Shown: piece by piece, positions 25,711 through 35,226 of the stretch | How positions within the stretch are numbered: the first letter of the stretch is position 1 | Layout of the letters: every line of letters begins with the position of its first letter | Assembly (NCBI GenBank): GCA_903861145.1 | Contig: CAIOTH010000034.1 | Span: forward strand, 1-64,000 | Reading direction: 5' to 3' | DNA length: 64,000 nucleotides | From: an uncultured Bacteroidota bacterium | GTDB lineage: Bacteria > Bacteroidota > Bacteroidia > Chitinophagales > LD1 | The notes under the pieces: model-generated | The model's input: only the letters and a program-made list of their open reading frames with translations | Told to the model about the DNA's origin: nothing | Databases searched by the model: none | Made by a program: the position numbers and the translations under genes

Positions 25711-27231
25711 TCAATGCCTGAAATGCCTTACGCCGGTCATTACCATAGCCTGGCCGTTTTTATTGGCGGCTTCAATTGATAGCTTATCGTTTATACTTCC
25801 GCCTGGCTGCGAAATGGCAACAATGCCGGCTTCATGCGAAATATTAACGCAATCAGGGAAAGGAAAGAACGCATCGCTGGCCATTACTGCGCCATGTAAA
25901 TCAAAGCCAAACTCTTTCGCTTTTTTAATAGCCCCTTGCAACGCATCAATACGCGAAGTTTGCCCACAACCCATACCAATTAATTGGTTGTTTTTTACCA
26001 ACGCAATACCATTTGATTTGAGGTGTTTAACTGCAATTACTGCAAAAGTCAAATCTGCTATTTGTTGTTCGGTGGGTGCTTTATCGGTGGCTACTTTAAA
26101 TTCGTTTTTGCCTTCGGCCTTTAAATCGGCATCCTGCTCAAGCACGCCATTCAGTAAATTTTTGAAGGTTTTATTTATTGGGGCTTTTGCCTTTTGGCGG
26201 ATTATAATTCTATTCTTTTTCGATTTCAAAACTGCCAATGCATCATCATCGTAACCCGGCGCAATAAGCACTTCGAAAAACAATGTGTTTAGTTCGTTAG
26301 CTGTAGCTAAATCAATATTGCGGTTAGCGGCAATAACTCCTCCAAAAGCCGAGGTAGTATCGCAGGCAAACGCGGCCTTATAAGCATCGCAAATATTATC
26401 GCGGCTGGCAAGCCCGCACGAGTTGGTATGTTTAATAATAGCTACCGTAGGCGCTTCAAACTCAGCAACCAGGTTAATGGCGGCATCTACATCAACCAGG
26501 TTATTGTACGATAACTCTTTGCCATTTAAAATATCGAAAAGCTCATCCAGGTTACCATAAAAAACACCCCGTTGGTGTGGGTTTTCGCCGTAGCGCAAAA
26601 CCTTCCCGTTCAACTCACTCTTCTTAAATACTTCGAAATTATAGCTGCGGTTAAAGTAGTTAAAGATAAGCGTGTCGTAATGCGAGGAAGTCATAAAGGC
26701 TCTGGCTGCAAAGCGTTTGCGGTCTTCAATGTCCGATACTCCGTTTTTTGCTTGCAGTAAATCAAGTAAATGCCCGTAATCGCTTTGCGATGATACAATG
26801 ATAGTATCCTTAAAGTTTTTAGCTGCCGCGCGTATCAGCGATATGCCGCCTATGTCAATTTTCTCAATAATTTCCTCTTCGCTTTTGCCTGCCTTAACAG
26901 TTTCTTCAAAAGGGTATAAGTCAACAATTACCAGGTCAATTTCGGGTATTTCATATTGCTTCATTTCGGCAATATCACTGGCGTTGTCACGTCGCCCCAA
27001 AATGCCACCAAATATTTTTGGGTGGAGCGTTTTTACCCGCCCGCCAAGTATAGATGGGTAAGAAGTTAACTCCTCAACGGGGGTCACTTTAACGCCAAGG
27101 CCTTCAATAAAACTTTGCGTGCCACCTGTTGAATATATTTTAACGCCCAGCTTGTTCAGTTCATTAACAATCAGGTCAAGCTTGTCTTTATAATAAACCG
27201 AAATAAGGGCCGATTGTATTTTTTTGCTCAT
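25711..27231 (-). CDS. purH: Bifunctional AICAR formyltransferase/IMP cyclohydrolase
   Basis: A 506-aa enzyme that carries out the last two steps of de novo purine synthesis: formylation of AICAR and ring closure to IMP. The N-terminal IMP cyclohydrolase (MGS-like) domain shows SALISVYYKD, IYSTGGTQ, GRVKTLHPKIFGG and VDLYPFEETV. The C-terminal transformylase domain holds the catalytic Lys267-His268 in KHTNSCG, and RYGENPHQ precedes it. The end carries MGCGQTSRID and a SDAFFPFPD block, finishing GVRHFRH. Length is normal. The purN gene is directly upstream on the same strand (79 nt between), so the two probably form an operon. Confidence 0.97.
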   Translation of the reverse strand: MSKKIQSALISVYYKDKLDLIVNELNKLGVKIYSTGGTQSFIEGLGVKVTPVEELTSYPSILGGRVKTLHPKIFGGILGRRDNASDIAEMKQYEIPEIDLVIVDLYPFEETVKAGKSEEEIIEKIDIGGISLIRAAAKNFKDTIIVSSQSDYGHLLDLLQAKNGVSDIEDRKRFAARAFMTSSHYDTLIFNYFNRSYNFEVFKKSELNGKVLRYGENPHQRGVFYGNLDELFDILNGKELSYNNLVDVDAAINLVAEFEAPTVAIIKHTNSCGLASRDNICDAYKAAFACDTTSAFGGVIAANRNIDLATANELNTLFFEVLIAPGYDDDALAVLKSKKNRIIIRQKAKAPINKTFKNLLNGVLEQDADLKAEGKNEFKVATDKAPTEQQIADLTFAVIAVKHLKSNGIALVKNNQLIGMGCGQTSRIDALQGAIKKAKEFGFDLHGAVMASDAFFPFPDCVNISHEAGIVAISQPGGSINDKLSIEAANKNGQAMVMTGVRHFRH

Positions 27232-27309
27232 GGTATTGGGTTAGGAATAATGCGCGCAAAAATATCCCTGCGTAGCTAACAACTTCAAAATATTATAAAC
27301 GCTTGTTGA

Positions 27310-27873
27310 TTACAGCAGTAGTTTTTCAATGGTTTTAGGAAACCATTCGTGTTCCAGCTTTTGAACTTTTTGGGCTATTGTTTCTGATGTATCCCCCAGG
27401 GTTATGTCTGTGGTTTTCTGCAAAATTACTTCACCTTCATCGTAACGCTCATTTACGTAATGGATGGTAATACCCGTTTCGACATCTCCATTTGCCAAAA
27501 CCGCTTCGTGCACCTTCATGCCATACATGCCCTTACCACCATGTTTGGGCAATAATGCGGGGTGCAGGTTTATGATTTTATTAGGGTAGCGCTGTAAAAG
27601 ATACCCGGGTATAAGTTGTAAAAACCCCGCCAGCACTATTATATCAATATTTAAGGTGGCCAAAACCCTGCCCAAAATTTCGGGGTCGTTCAGTGCGCTT
27701 TTGCTAACAATGGCTGAGATGATTTTATTGCGATGCGCTATTTTTATAACACCGGCCTCGGGGTTATTGGTAACAACCAGCGCCACTTGTATGGATGAGT
27801 TTCCCTTAAAATATTCAATAATAGCCTCAGCATTACTCCCTGTTCCGCTGGCAAAAATTGCAATCTGCTTCAT
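27310..27873 (-). CDS. purN: Phosphoribosylglycinamide formyltransferase (GAR transformylase)
   Basis: A 187-aa cytosolic enzyme of purine synthesis, which transfers a formyl group from 10-formyl-THF to GAR. Motifs: IFASGTGSNAEAIIEYF (phosphate loop), VLAGFLQLIPGYLL, INLHPALLPKHGGKGMYG with the catalytic Asn-His pair, and TGITIHYVNERYDEGEVILQ with the catalytic Asp. It lies upstream of purH on the same strand. Confidence 0.96.
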   Translation of the reverse strand: MKQIAIFASGTGSNAEAIIEYFKGNSSIQVALVVTNNPEAGVIKIAHRNKIISAIVSKSALNDPEILGRVLATLNIDIIVLAGFLQLIPGYLLQRYPNKIINLHPALLPKHGGKGMYGMKVHEAVLANGDVETGITIHYVNERYDEGEVILQKTTDITLGDTSETIAQKVQKLEHEWFPKTIEKLLL

Positions 27874-27878
27874 GGTGT

Positions 27879-27979
27879 GTTCAAGTGTTCAGGTGCGCAT
27901 GTGTTCATGTTGAAACAGCGCACGCAAATATATAGGGCTTTAGCACTTGAACACATGAATACATGAACACGTGCGCACA
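27879..27979. repeat. Imperfect inverted repeat of TGTTCA/TGAACA units
   Basis: GTGCGCATGTGTTCATGT (27893-27910) and the reverse complement of 27962-27979 match at 17 of 18 bases; a second GTGTTCAAGTG unit flanks each arm. It fills the gap between purN and the giant PKD gene. Strings of GTGTTCA/TGAACAC are common dispersed intergenic repeats in Bacteroidota. Confidence 0.55.
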
Positions 27980-27981
27980 TT

Positions 27982-30900
27982 TTATTTACTAATTACAAAG
28001 CTTCGCACCTGGCTATCGTTTTTATAACGAACGCGGATATAGTATTCAGAAGCTTCGAATTGTTTTACCGGAATATCGTAGTTGGTGCGTTCTGCAGGTA
28101 AATCCATCGAAAACTCCGGTATAACCGGTTGGCCAAGCATATCATACACTGTTATATAAACGGTGCCCGCCTGCGGAAGTATTATACCAAGCTGGCAATT
28201 AGCGCCCGCCGGGTTTGGCGATGGGCCAGCTAACTGCATGGTTGTGGTTAACGAGGTGCACTCCTGGTTATTAGTAGTATCGGTTTCAGTTTCACCATCA
28301 TTTACATTTTTGGCTGTAACGCAAACAAAAGTATTGGTATAGCCCTGGTCAACTACAAACTGTGCCGGGAAGGTATTCACTACCGTTTGCCCCGAAAGTA
28401 GGAAACCCGTCCAGTTTTGCTCAAACACCTCTTTGCTTCCAAGGGTGGCGTATAACTGGGCTGATGTAATAATGCGGGTACCCAGGTTGGCTATATAAGC
28501 GGTTACGGTTACCAATTCACTTCCGTCTGGTTGCGCCACAGGGTCTGCCATAACCAGTGTTAAGCCTAAATCAAGGTTTGTTGGCATTACGTACACCGTC
28601 CGCTCAAGCGAGTCATAACAACCGCAATTACTATACGCATATAGCGTTACATTGTAGTTATTGTCCTGAACATAATTATGCGGTGGCGGGTTAATTTGCG
28701 GTATACTGGTAGGGGTGCTGCTTCCATCGCCAAAATTCCATATATAGTTAACGGCCCCGATGCTGCGGTTGGTAAACGTTACCAAAAGCGGCGCAGTGCC
28801 ATATAACGGGGTGTATGAGAATAACGCCGTTGGCACAGCCCCCACCTCAATCACTTTTGTTATTGAATCAACACATCCCTCCTGGTTGGTAACCGTAAGG
28901 CTTACATTAAAGGCACCGGTATCGGCAAAAACTACTCTTGGCCTTTTTAGGTTCGATATCCGGCCGCCTATATCCCAATGCCAATGGTCAACTGGGTTAA
29001 GGCTAATACTGGTATCAATAGGCGAATAGAATCGCCCTTCGCAGCCAATTAAGCCATAAAAATTAGCCACTGGTTTATTAACTATTTTAACCAAGGTGTC
29101 AAGAGTTGAAATACAGCCTATAGCATTTTGAACCTGCAATTCTACATCGTATGTACCAGCCGGGCTAAATTCGAATTGCGCGGTTTGCGTGTACGCATAT
29201 GGCCCATCGCCATTTTGGCGGAATTTCCATATTCTGCTTACTTCGGAAAGTGATTGCGTTAAGTCTTTAAATGTAGTAGGATCACCAAGACAATTATCCT
29301 GTACCGAAAGTTTGGCTATAAACGGCGGGTTAACGTGTATTTGTTGCGTAATCGAATCAGCACAGCCGAGAGAGTTTATAACTTCCAGCATAATATTGTA
29401 TACGCCCTGGGTAGGGAATGTGTACTGAATGTTGCGCCCGGTATCAGCATCGGTAACACCATTAATTCTCCAGTAGCGCCTGGCAATGGCCGACCCCCCT
29501 ATAACCGAACTGGTATCGGTAAGCTGCAGTGAGGAACCGGCGCCGGCGCACAATATATAAGGATAAACACTATTATTTGCTGAATCTATATAGCCCGCAT
29601 GAGGAGCAGGTAAAATGTTGATGTGTTCGGTTTTTATAGCAAAGCAACCCGAGTCGGTGGTTACGGTTAGCGAAACCGTGTAACTACCATAGCCATAATT
29701 AATGCGGTACGAGGTTTGGCCATCGGCTTTAACCGAAGCCGTATCCATCGCCGGTATTCCACCGCCGTAATTCCAGTAAGTGCCATTAATCTGGTCGCCA
29801 TTAATTGCCGGAGTAGAAGTATTGATAAATGTGGTGGTATTGGCAAGGCATAAATTGGGCACGGTAAAATTAGCCACCGGTGCCTGCGCACGCGTAAACA
29901 CCTGCGAGGAATCGTAATTTTTACAACCGTGATTATCTACCGTGTACAAATAATAGGTTTGCGATAAGCTAACCGTTGGTGCCGATGTTGTATCCATAGG
30001 GAAAGCAATCGGTGTCCATAAAAACGAATCAATAGTTAAAGGCAGTGGTAGTATAGTCAGCGTTCCGTTTTTGCAAATAGTATCAAATAATGGTAACAAT
30101 TGCACATGGTAGAAAGTATCAATAAACAACGGTACCTTTTTGGTTATTATTGAGCAATGCGCATTGGTTGTGTCGGTTATTTTTGTGTAATAATAACCCG
30201 CAGTAAAAGGATTTATAAAATTGGCGTTAACGTTTAGGTTAACTACTGATGATGGGCTGGTGCTATCATACCACACATAGCTGTATGCACTAGGGTTATT
30301 GATTAGCTGAACAATTTGCCCGGTATCGCCAAAACACACATAATCGGTATCCGGATGGCTGCCTGCATAAGGCATAGTAATATTTATACTATCCCAACTT
30401 ATGCGGTTAAACACGTCAACAGTAGTTACTGCATAAATACCACTTTGGCTAACGTTCAAGGTATCGGAAGTAGCACCGGTCGACCATTTATACTTAGCAA
30501 ACCTGCTGCCCGTACGCAAAGTAATAGGGCACAACTTATAATTCTGCACAATATCGGGCCCCAGGTTAACCGGTGGGGCGTATTTATCAAACAGGTAATT
30601 GTTTACCAGCTTTTGTTGATCAGATGATAGAGAACTATTGTAAACAATTACTTCGGCTATTTCGCCATTCAAAAATCCGTAGGGTACATTGCCGCCAAAT
30701 GGGTCAGTACCGCTCATATGCCCCAAATAATAAACATCATTTGTAAACGGGCTTACAAACTGTGCCTGAGCATTTGGTATTGCGAAAACACCATTGGTAT
30801 CAATAATTGCACTAACGTTAAGGGTTTTAACCACCCCGTAAATATGATATGGGCAGGCAACCCCGGGGGGCATAGAATTAGCATCATGAAACTCTTGTGG

Positions 30901-33567
30901 ATAGCCTCCCAGGCTACAATGCAAATCATTTACAAACTCAAATCCATTGCCGCCATTTCTTTCAGTAAACATCCCACAGTTTACATCACCAACGCAAAGC
31001 ATGCCCGCAGGCTCCCCGTTCGGCTGTGCACCGTTGGCCTTGGCTACTATAAATATGCTTATAGAACTTTGGTCCATACCATTAATAACAGGGCCCGTCA
31101 TGTAATTACTGGTGCCGTTAAACTGTACTGAGGGCTTATGATTAATGAGTGCTACCGAGTTGTGAACGCTGGGCTGCTGAAACTGTATCAATCCGTTGCT
31201 GGCCGTAGCGTCATAATGATTTCCACTCGAGTCGCTCCATTGGCTTACCCCTTGGGCATTTGTTATAACCCCCGCATCGGCCTTTAGCCATAGGGCTAAG
31301 TTGCCGGTGGTAAGATTGTCGGGAACAAATTGGCGAAACGTATTTGTAACCGAAACGGCTTGATCGGTGCAGGCGTTATAAGCCGTTACCTGCCAATAAT
31401 AAGTTTGGTTTACGGGCAACACCACTGTTTTTTGATTGCTATGTAGGTTGAGGTAAATGCTATCATTACCTCCTAGTGACGGATTGGTGCTAATTGCTAA
31501 GCGGTAGTATGCTGCTCCCGGCACCGACTGCCATCCAAAGGTAATAGAGTCGCCCGAGGCCACCGAATTGTTAACCGGAAATTCAAGTATAGGAGTGGTT
31601 GGTAATGCCGGTTCAGGTACTATTACAAAAAGATTGCTTACACTACCTTTGCAGCCATTGGTTTGCGTAACTGTAAGTGTAACGGTATAGGTATCGGCTT
31701 GTGCAATGTAACCATGGGTAGGGCTTTGCATGGTGGATGTGCCACCGGCCAAATCGCCAAACTGCCAGCTCCAGTAAGTAAGCAGTTGCCCGCCGGCTGC
31801 AGTACTTAAATCTATAAAAGTAAATTGAGGATTGCTGAGACAGGCCTCGCCAGTTTGAAACGCAGCCGTTGGCGGTATGTTTACCGTAACCGGTATAGTG
31901 GTATCGTTACTACAGCCCGATGTGGTAAGTGTTAAGTGTACCTGGTAAGTGCCGGGCGAAGCAAACGTGTGAGAAGGAAAACGAACAATGCTGGTATCGC
32001 CATCACCAAAATCCCAATGGTACGATGTAACACCCAAACTATCGCTTAAATTAAAAGGCGTAAAAGGGAAACCTGCACAAACAATACTGCTGCTAAAATT
32101 TACATGCGGAGCAACACCCGTTACGGTTACAGTTGTTGATGCGCTTCCGCTACAACCACCGCCATCGGTAACGGTTACCGAATATGGGCCCGAAGCAGTT
32201 ACATCTGTAAAACTTACATTACTACCGGTGGACCAGTGGAAACCCAAATTGCCCCAACCGGTGGCAGGGGTATGCAAAGTAAGATGGTTACCCGAGCAAA
32301 GCGATGGCGCATTAGCCAACGAAACTGTGCTTGCAAAAACGTCCATTACCACGGTAACCGTATCTAACACTAAGCTACATCCATGGTTATCGGTAACCGT
32401 TACCCAATAATTACCGGCGGCACTAACATTAATAGTACTAGTGGTTTGCCCGTTGTTCCACAAAAAGGTTGGGCTTACAAGCGATGATGTATAAGGCACT
32501 ATCTGTATCGATCCATTTTGGCAAACGTTTGCCGTATGAGGTAAGCTATCGGGGTATGCAACAGTTATGGTACTGTTACTGGTAAAGTTAAATACATCAG
32601 TAGTAGTTACACTGAAGGTACCCGCATGTACAAAAATAGTATCAGTAGTCTGCCCGTTACTCCATTGATATTTTTTATAATTATTGCCAGGGCTAATGGC
32701 TACGGCGCAAAGATTAGTTGTGTCTAAAATGTTTTGTCCAAGGTTGGCCACAGGTGCGTACCGGTTTAAAAGATAAGTTTGAACCTGTTGTATTTGAGTG
32801 CCGGTTAAACACGCATTGTACACCAAAACCTCTGCTATTTCACCATTAAAAATTCCGTCTGGCAGGCCTCTCTCCGAATAGCCAATATGGAAAGTATCAT
32901 TCGTAAAGGTGCCCTTCATGATATTGTTATCTGCAACAGTAAGACCATCAGTTAAGGTAGATGTAACTGCAAAAGTATTTGTATCAAGCTGTACACTTTG
33001 GGCATTTACCTTTCTTATATCGAATATTTTGTAAGGGAAAACCGTATTAGGCATCGCTGTTGCGTTATTCATATAAGCGCAACAATTATGGGCATTATTG
33101 TTATTCAAAAACAGCTCTCCAAGGTTAGCAATAGGTGCCCTTTCAAGTGTGAAGCCACTGCCTGTATTGCCAACGGCAAAAATGCCCCCATGATTGTGGG
33201 CCTGTGCCCCATCAGCCTTGCACACAACAAATACATAAAGGCCACAGTTGGTGCCTAAACCCGGAATTGGATTGCCGGTTAAATACTGAGTGAGACCATC
33301 GAACTTAACCGATGGTTTATTATTGAGTAAAGGAACATTGGGCACCAACGTTGGTTGATTGGCAACACTGGTTTGGGAGGTGTTATTAAGGCTGCCGCTT
33401 ATATCATTCCACGCGGTAACAACTCCACCGCTTGAAACCAAACCACTATCTGCCCTTAACCATAAAGACAGGCCTGTAGTTGGCAATTGCCCAAAACTAT
33501 GGCCCGCAATAAAAAGCAGGGTAAGCAGTAAAACCGACTTCGGATAGAATTTTCTTATCACTCGCAT
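27982..33567 (-). CDS. Giant secreted PKD/lectin-like protein with T9SS sorting domain
   Basis: An 1861-aa surface or secreted protein. The signal peptide starts at 33567 (MRVIRKFYPKSVLLLTLLFI ... GHSFGQ); the frame extends 13 codons further, but this start fits a signal better. Two related concanavalin/LamG-like modules lie near residues 30-290 (SLWLRADSGLVSSGGVVTAW ... KPSVKFDGLTQYL) and about 800-1060 (LALWLKADAGVITNAQGVSQW ... KPSVQFNGTSNYM). PKD and Ig-like repeats fill between and after them (YHWDFGDGDTS, YIWNFGDGSS). Then comes a CARDB-like domain (about 1640-1760) and a type A sorting domain (AGPSPNPAGANCQL). It is likely an adhesin or glycan-binding protein. Confidence 0.85.
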   Translation of the reverse strand: MRVIRKFYPKSVLLLTLLFIAGHSFGQLPTTGLSLWLRADSGLVSSGGVVTAWNDISGSLNNTSQTSVANQPTLVPNVPLLNNKPSVKFDGLTQYLTGNPIPGLGTNCGLYVFVVCKADGAQAHNHGGIFAVGNTGSGFTLERAPIANLGELFLNNNNAHNCCAYMNNATAMPNTVFPYKIFDIRKVNAQSVQLDTNTFAVTSTLTDGLTVADNNIMKGTFTNDTFHIGYSERGLPDGIFNGEIAEVLVYNACLTGTQIQQVQTYLLNRYAPVANLGQNILDTTNLCAVAISPGNNYKKYQWSNGQTTDTIFVHAGTFSVTTTDVFNFTSNSTITVAYPDSLPHTANVCQNGSIQIVPYTSSLVSPTFLWNNGQTTSTINVSAAGNYWVTVTDNHGCSLVLDTVTVVMDVFASTVSLANAPSLCSGNHLTLHTPATGWGNLGFHWSTGSNVSFTDVTASGPYSVTVTDGGGCSGSASTTVTVTGVAPHVNFSSSIVCAGFPFTPFNLSDSLGVTSYHWDFGDGDTSIVRFPSHTFASPGTYQVHLTLTTSGCSNDTTIPVTVNIPPTAAFQTGEACLSNPQFTFIDLSTAAGGQLLTYWSWQFGDLAGGTSTMQSPTHGYIAQADTYTVTLTVTQTNGCKGSVSNLFVIVPEPALPTTPILEFPVNNSVASGDSITFGWQSVPGAAYYRLAISTNPSLGGNDSIYLNLHSNQKTVVLPVNQTYYWQVTAYNACTDQAVSVTNTFRQFVPDNLTTGNLALWLKADAGVITNAQGVSQWSDSSGNHYDATASNGLIQFQQPSVHNSVALINHKPSVQFNGTSNYMTGPVINGMDQSSISIFIVAKANGAQPNGEPAGMLCVGDVNCGMFTERNGGNGFEFVNDLHCSLGGYPQEFHDANSMPPGVACPYHIYGVVKTLNVSAIIDTNGVFAIPNAQAQFVSPFTNDVYYLGHMSGTDPFGGNVPYGFLNGEIAEVIVYNSSLSSDQQKLVNNYLFDKYAPPVNLGPDIVQNYKLCPITLRTGSRFAKYKWSTGATSDTLNVSQSGIYAVTTVDVFNRISWDSINITMPYAGSHPDTDYVCFGDTGQIVQLINNPSAYSYVWYDSTSPSSVVNLNVNANFINPFTAGYYYTKITDTTNAHCSIITKKVPLFIDTFYHVQLLPLFDTICKNGTLTILPLPLTIDSFLWTPIAFPMDTTSAPTVSLSQTYYLYTVDNHGCKNYDSSQVFTRAQAPVANFTVPNLCLANTTTFINTSTPAINGDQINGTYWNYGGGIPAMDTASVKADGQTSYRINYGYGSYTVSLTVTTDSGCFAIKTEHINILPAPHAGYIDSANNSVYPYILCAGAGSSLQLTDTSSVIGGSAIARRYWRINGVTDADTGRNIQYTFPTQGVYNIMLEVINSLGCADSITQQIHVNPPFIAKLSVQDNCLGDPTTFKDLTQSLSEVSRIWKFRQNGDGPYAYTQTAQFEFSPAGTYDVELQVQNAIGCISTLDTLVKIVNKPVANFYGLIGCEGRFYSPIDTSISLNPVDHWHWDIGGRISNLKRPRVVFADTGAFNVSLTVTNQEGCVDSITKVIEVGAVPTALFSYTPLYGTAPLLVTFTNRSIGAVNYIWNFGDGSSTPTSIPQINPPPHNYVQDNNYNVTLYAYSNCGCYDSLERTVYVMPTNLDLGLTLVMADPVAQPDGSELVTVTAYIANLGTRIITSAQLYATLGSKEVFEQNWTGFLLSGQTVVNTFPAQFVVDQGYTNTFVCVTAKNVNDGETETDTTNNQECTSLTTTMQLAGPSPNPAGANCQLGIILPQAGTVYITVYDMLGQPVIPEFSMDLPAERTNYDIPVKQFEASEYYIRVRYKNDSQVRSFVISK

Positions 33568-33996
33568 GTAGTTATAACTCATCCAATTTACTAAAAAATG
33601 ACTCAAATATTAAAACCCTGCCCTGTAAACCTCAAACCCGGTATTTTATACTAAAAGGCGAACCTTGTATTATACAATCTATACCGTAATTAATGGGTTA
33701 CGGGTTTTTCTTAAAAATGTTCCAAATAAAGGCACATAAATGCCATTATTATAGAGATGGGTGCCGCAACTGAGGGGTTGCAGCGGCACTTATATCCCAC
33801 TTCAATATTATATTTTACCGGGTTAAATACGACCAAAACGGCAGCCTTTTTCCCAACGCAATTAAGGGGTTGATTAATTTAATATACGCTTATACTTAAT
33901 AATGGAAAACATACCTGTGGTGAAGGAAGACAATCCTAAGATACGGTTTTGTTTTGAAACTTCGAAAACAGCCGCAATATTGGATCCCTTGTGGTA
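33568..33996. other. Gap between the glycan cluster and the giant PKD gene
   Basis: A 429-bp AT-rich gap between two minus-strand genes. A GC-rich hairpin, GTGCCGCAAC then GTTGCAGCGGCAC, lies at 33761-33789 (10 paired bases with a 3-nt bulge). It has no T-run on the minus strand but could mark the end of the upstream glycosyltransferase transcript. A 38-codon frame at 33902-34018 runs into the next gene and does not look real. Confidence 0.4.
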
Positions 33997-35226
33997 TTAT
34001 CTACAAATGCTTTGGTAAATCTTCTTATACTTTTCAACTCCCACAACTAAGCTGTAAATCTGCTCGGCCCTTTGGCGGATATATGTGCTATCGTAAGTTG
34101 TATTTAAAAGCGTGTGTATCGCCTTTTCATATTCTGCATCATTCAGGGTTTTTATCAGCACGCCCGATTTTTCATCTATAATCTCATCCACATCACCCAC
34201 CCCCGCATTGCAAATGTGTGGCATGCCCATACCCATAATTTCGCCCTGCTTGGTAGGGCTACTGGCCGATTTTGAAAATACCGGCTTAATAAAAAATATA
34301 GAGCAATTGGACAGCGCGAGATAGGTTGGTACCTGCTTATGGGGCGCCGGGGTGATGATAAAACAAGCCTCGGGTATGCCCTTGCTTTTGGCCTTTGCTA
34401 AAATATCGCCCGACGCATCGCCGGTAATAAAAAGAAATTTTGCATCGGGTTTTGTGCGTAGCAGGCACTTAAAAAAGTCCAGCATTTCATCCAGCATATA
34501 CCAGGTACCTACACTGCCTAAATAGCTTAGCACAAACTGGTTGTTGGCTAAATTGAATTGCTGTTTTAGCTGCCGTAACAAGCTAACATCAATACTCTTT
34601 TCCGAAAACAAATCAAGGTCGGCGCAGCAGGGTATTACCTCAATAGGTATGGGCTGGTTTTTAATATGCTTCCAGCTGTGTATAATATCCACTCCCTTTT
34701 TGGTGAGGCAAACCGAGTAATCGGCTGCCGAGAAAAAAAGCTCCTCTTTCTTTTTGAAGAATTTATATACCTGTTTAAAAAGAGGATTTGATAAATTCCA
34801 AACACCACCTTCAACTCTTTCATCGGCATAAAAGCCGCGCATATCAAACAGAAATTTTACACTAAATTGCTTTTGCATATCTATACCCACCATGGCCGAT
34901 ATATAACTACGGCAATGCACAATTTTAAATTGCTTTTGATGATGAAGCGCTACCGCCTTTTGTTTCATTTTTTGCAAATCCCAAATGGTGGAAAGCACCG
35001 GTGGCTTTTTGGTGTAAGGTAATGGCTGCCAGCCAATATTGCTTTGTTGTAGCATGGCTGAAATAGCCGCCCGGTTCTTTTCATACCGTTCTGCCTTTTC
35101 AAAACTTATGAGCGTAAAAGCATACCCCAATTTCGAAAGGCCTTGCAGGTATGGTATAACCTGGCTTTGCCCCAAAGGGTCGGTCATACCATCATACGAT
35201 ATGTAAAGCACATTAATTGGCTGCAT
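33997..35226 (-). CDS. GT4-type glycosyltransferase
   Basis: A 409-aa glycosyltransferase of the GT-B fold, family 4 type. N-terminal acceptor half: VLYISYDGMTDPLGQSQVIP, VHCRSYISAMVG, LFDMRGFYADERVEGG. The C-terminal nucleotide-sugar half includes VIPCCADLDLF, NQFVLSYLGSVGTWY, KFLFITGD, a CSIFFIKPVFSKSASSPTKQGE segment (the donor-contact region with its Glu), then MPHICNAGVGDVDEI. It would add a sugar to a lipid-linked or cell-surface glycan. It overlaps asnB by 14 nt, so both are translated from one transcript. It is the last gene of a four-gene minus-strand operon. Confidence 0.85.
   Translation of the reverse strand: MQPINVLYISYDGMTDPLGQSQVIPYLQGLSKLGYAFTLISFEKAERYEKNRAAISAMLQQSNIGWQPLPYTKKPPVLSTIWDLQKMKQKAVALHHQKQFKIVHCRSYISAMVGIDMQKQFSVKFLFDMRGFYADERVEGGVWNLSNPLFKQVYKFFKKKEELFFSAADYSVCLTKKGVDIIHSWKHIKNQPIPIEVIPCCADLDLFSEKSIDVSLLRQLKQQFNLANNQFVLSYLGSVGTWYMLDEMLDFFKCLLRTKPDAKFLFITGDASGDILAKAKSKGIPEACFIITPAPHKQVPTYLALSNCSIFFIKPVFSKSASSPTKQGEIMGMGMPHICNAGVGDVDEIIDEKSGVLIKTLNDAEYEKAIHTLLNTTYDSTYIRQRAEQIYSLVVGVEKYKKIYQSICR

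Noticed and set aside
33902-34018. 38-codon plus-strand frame MENIPVVKEDNPKI...
   Set aside because: It runs into the end of the glycosyltransferase gene and has no ribosome site or family support.
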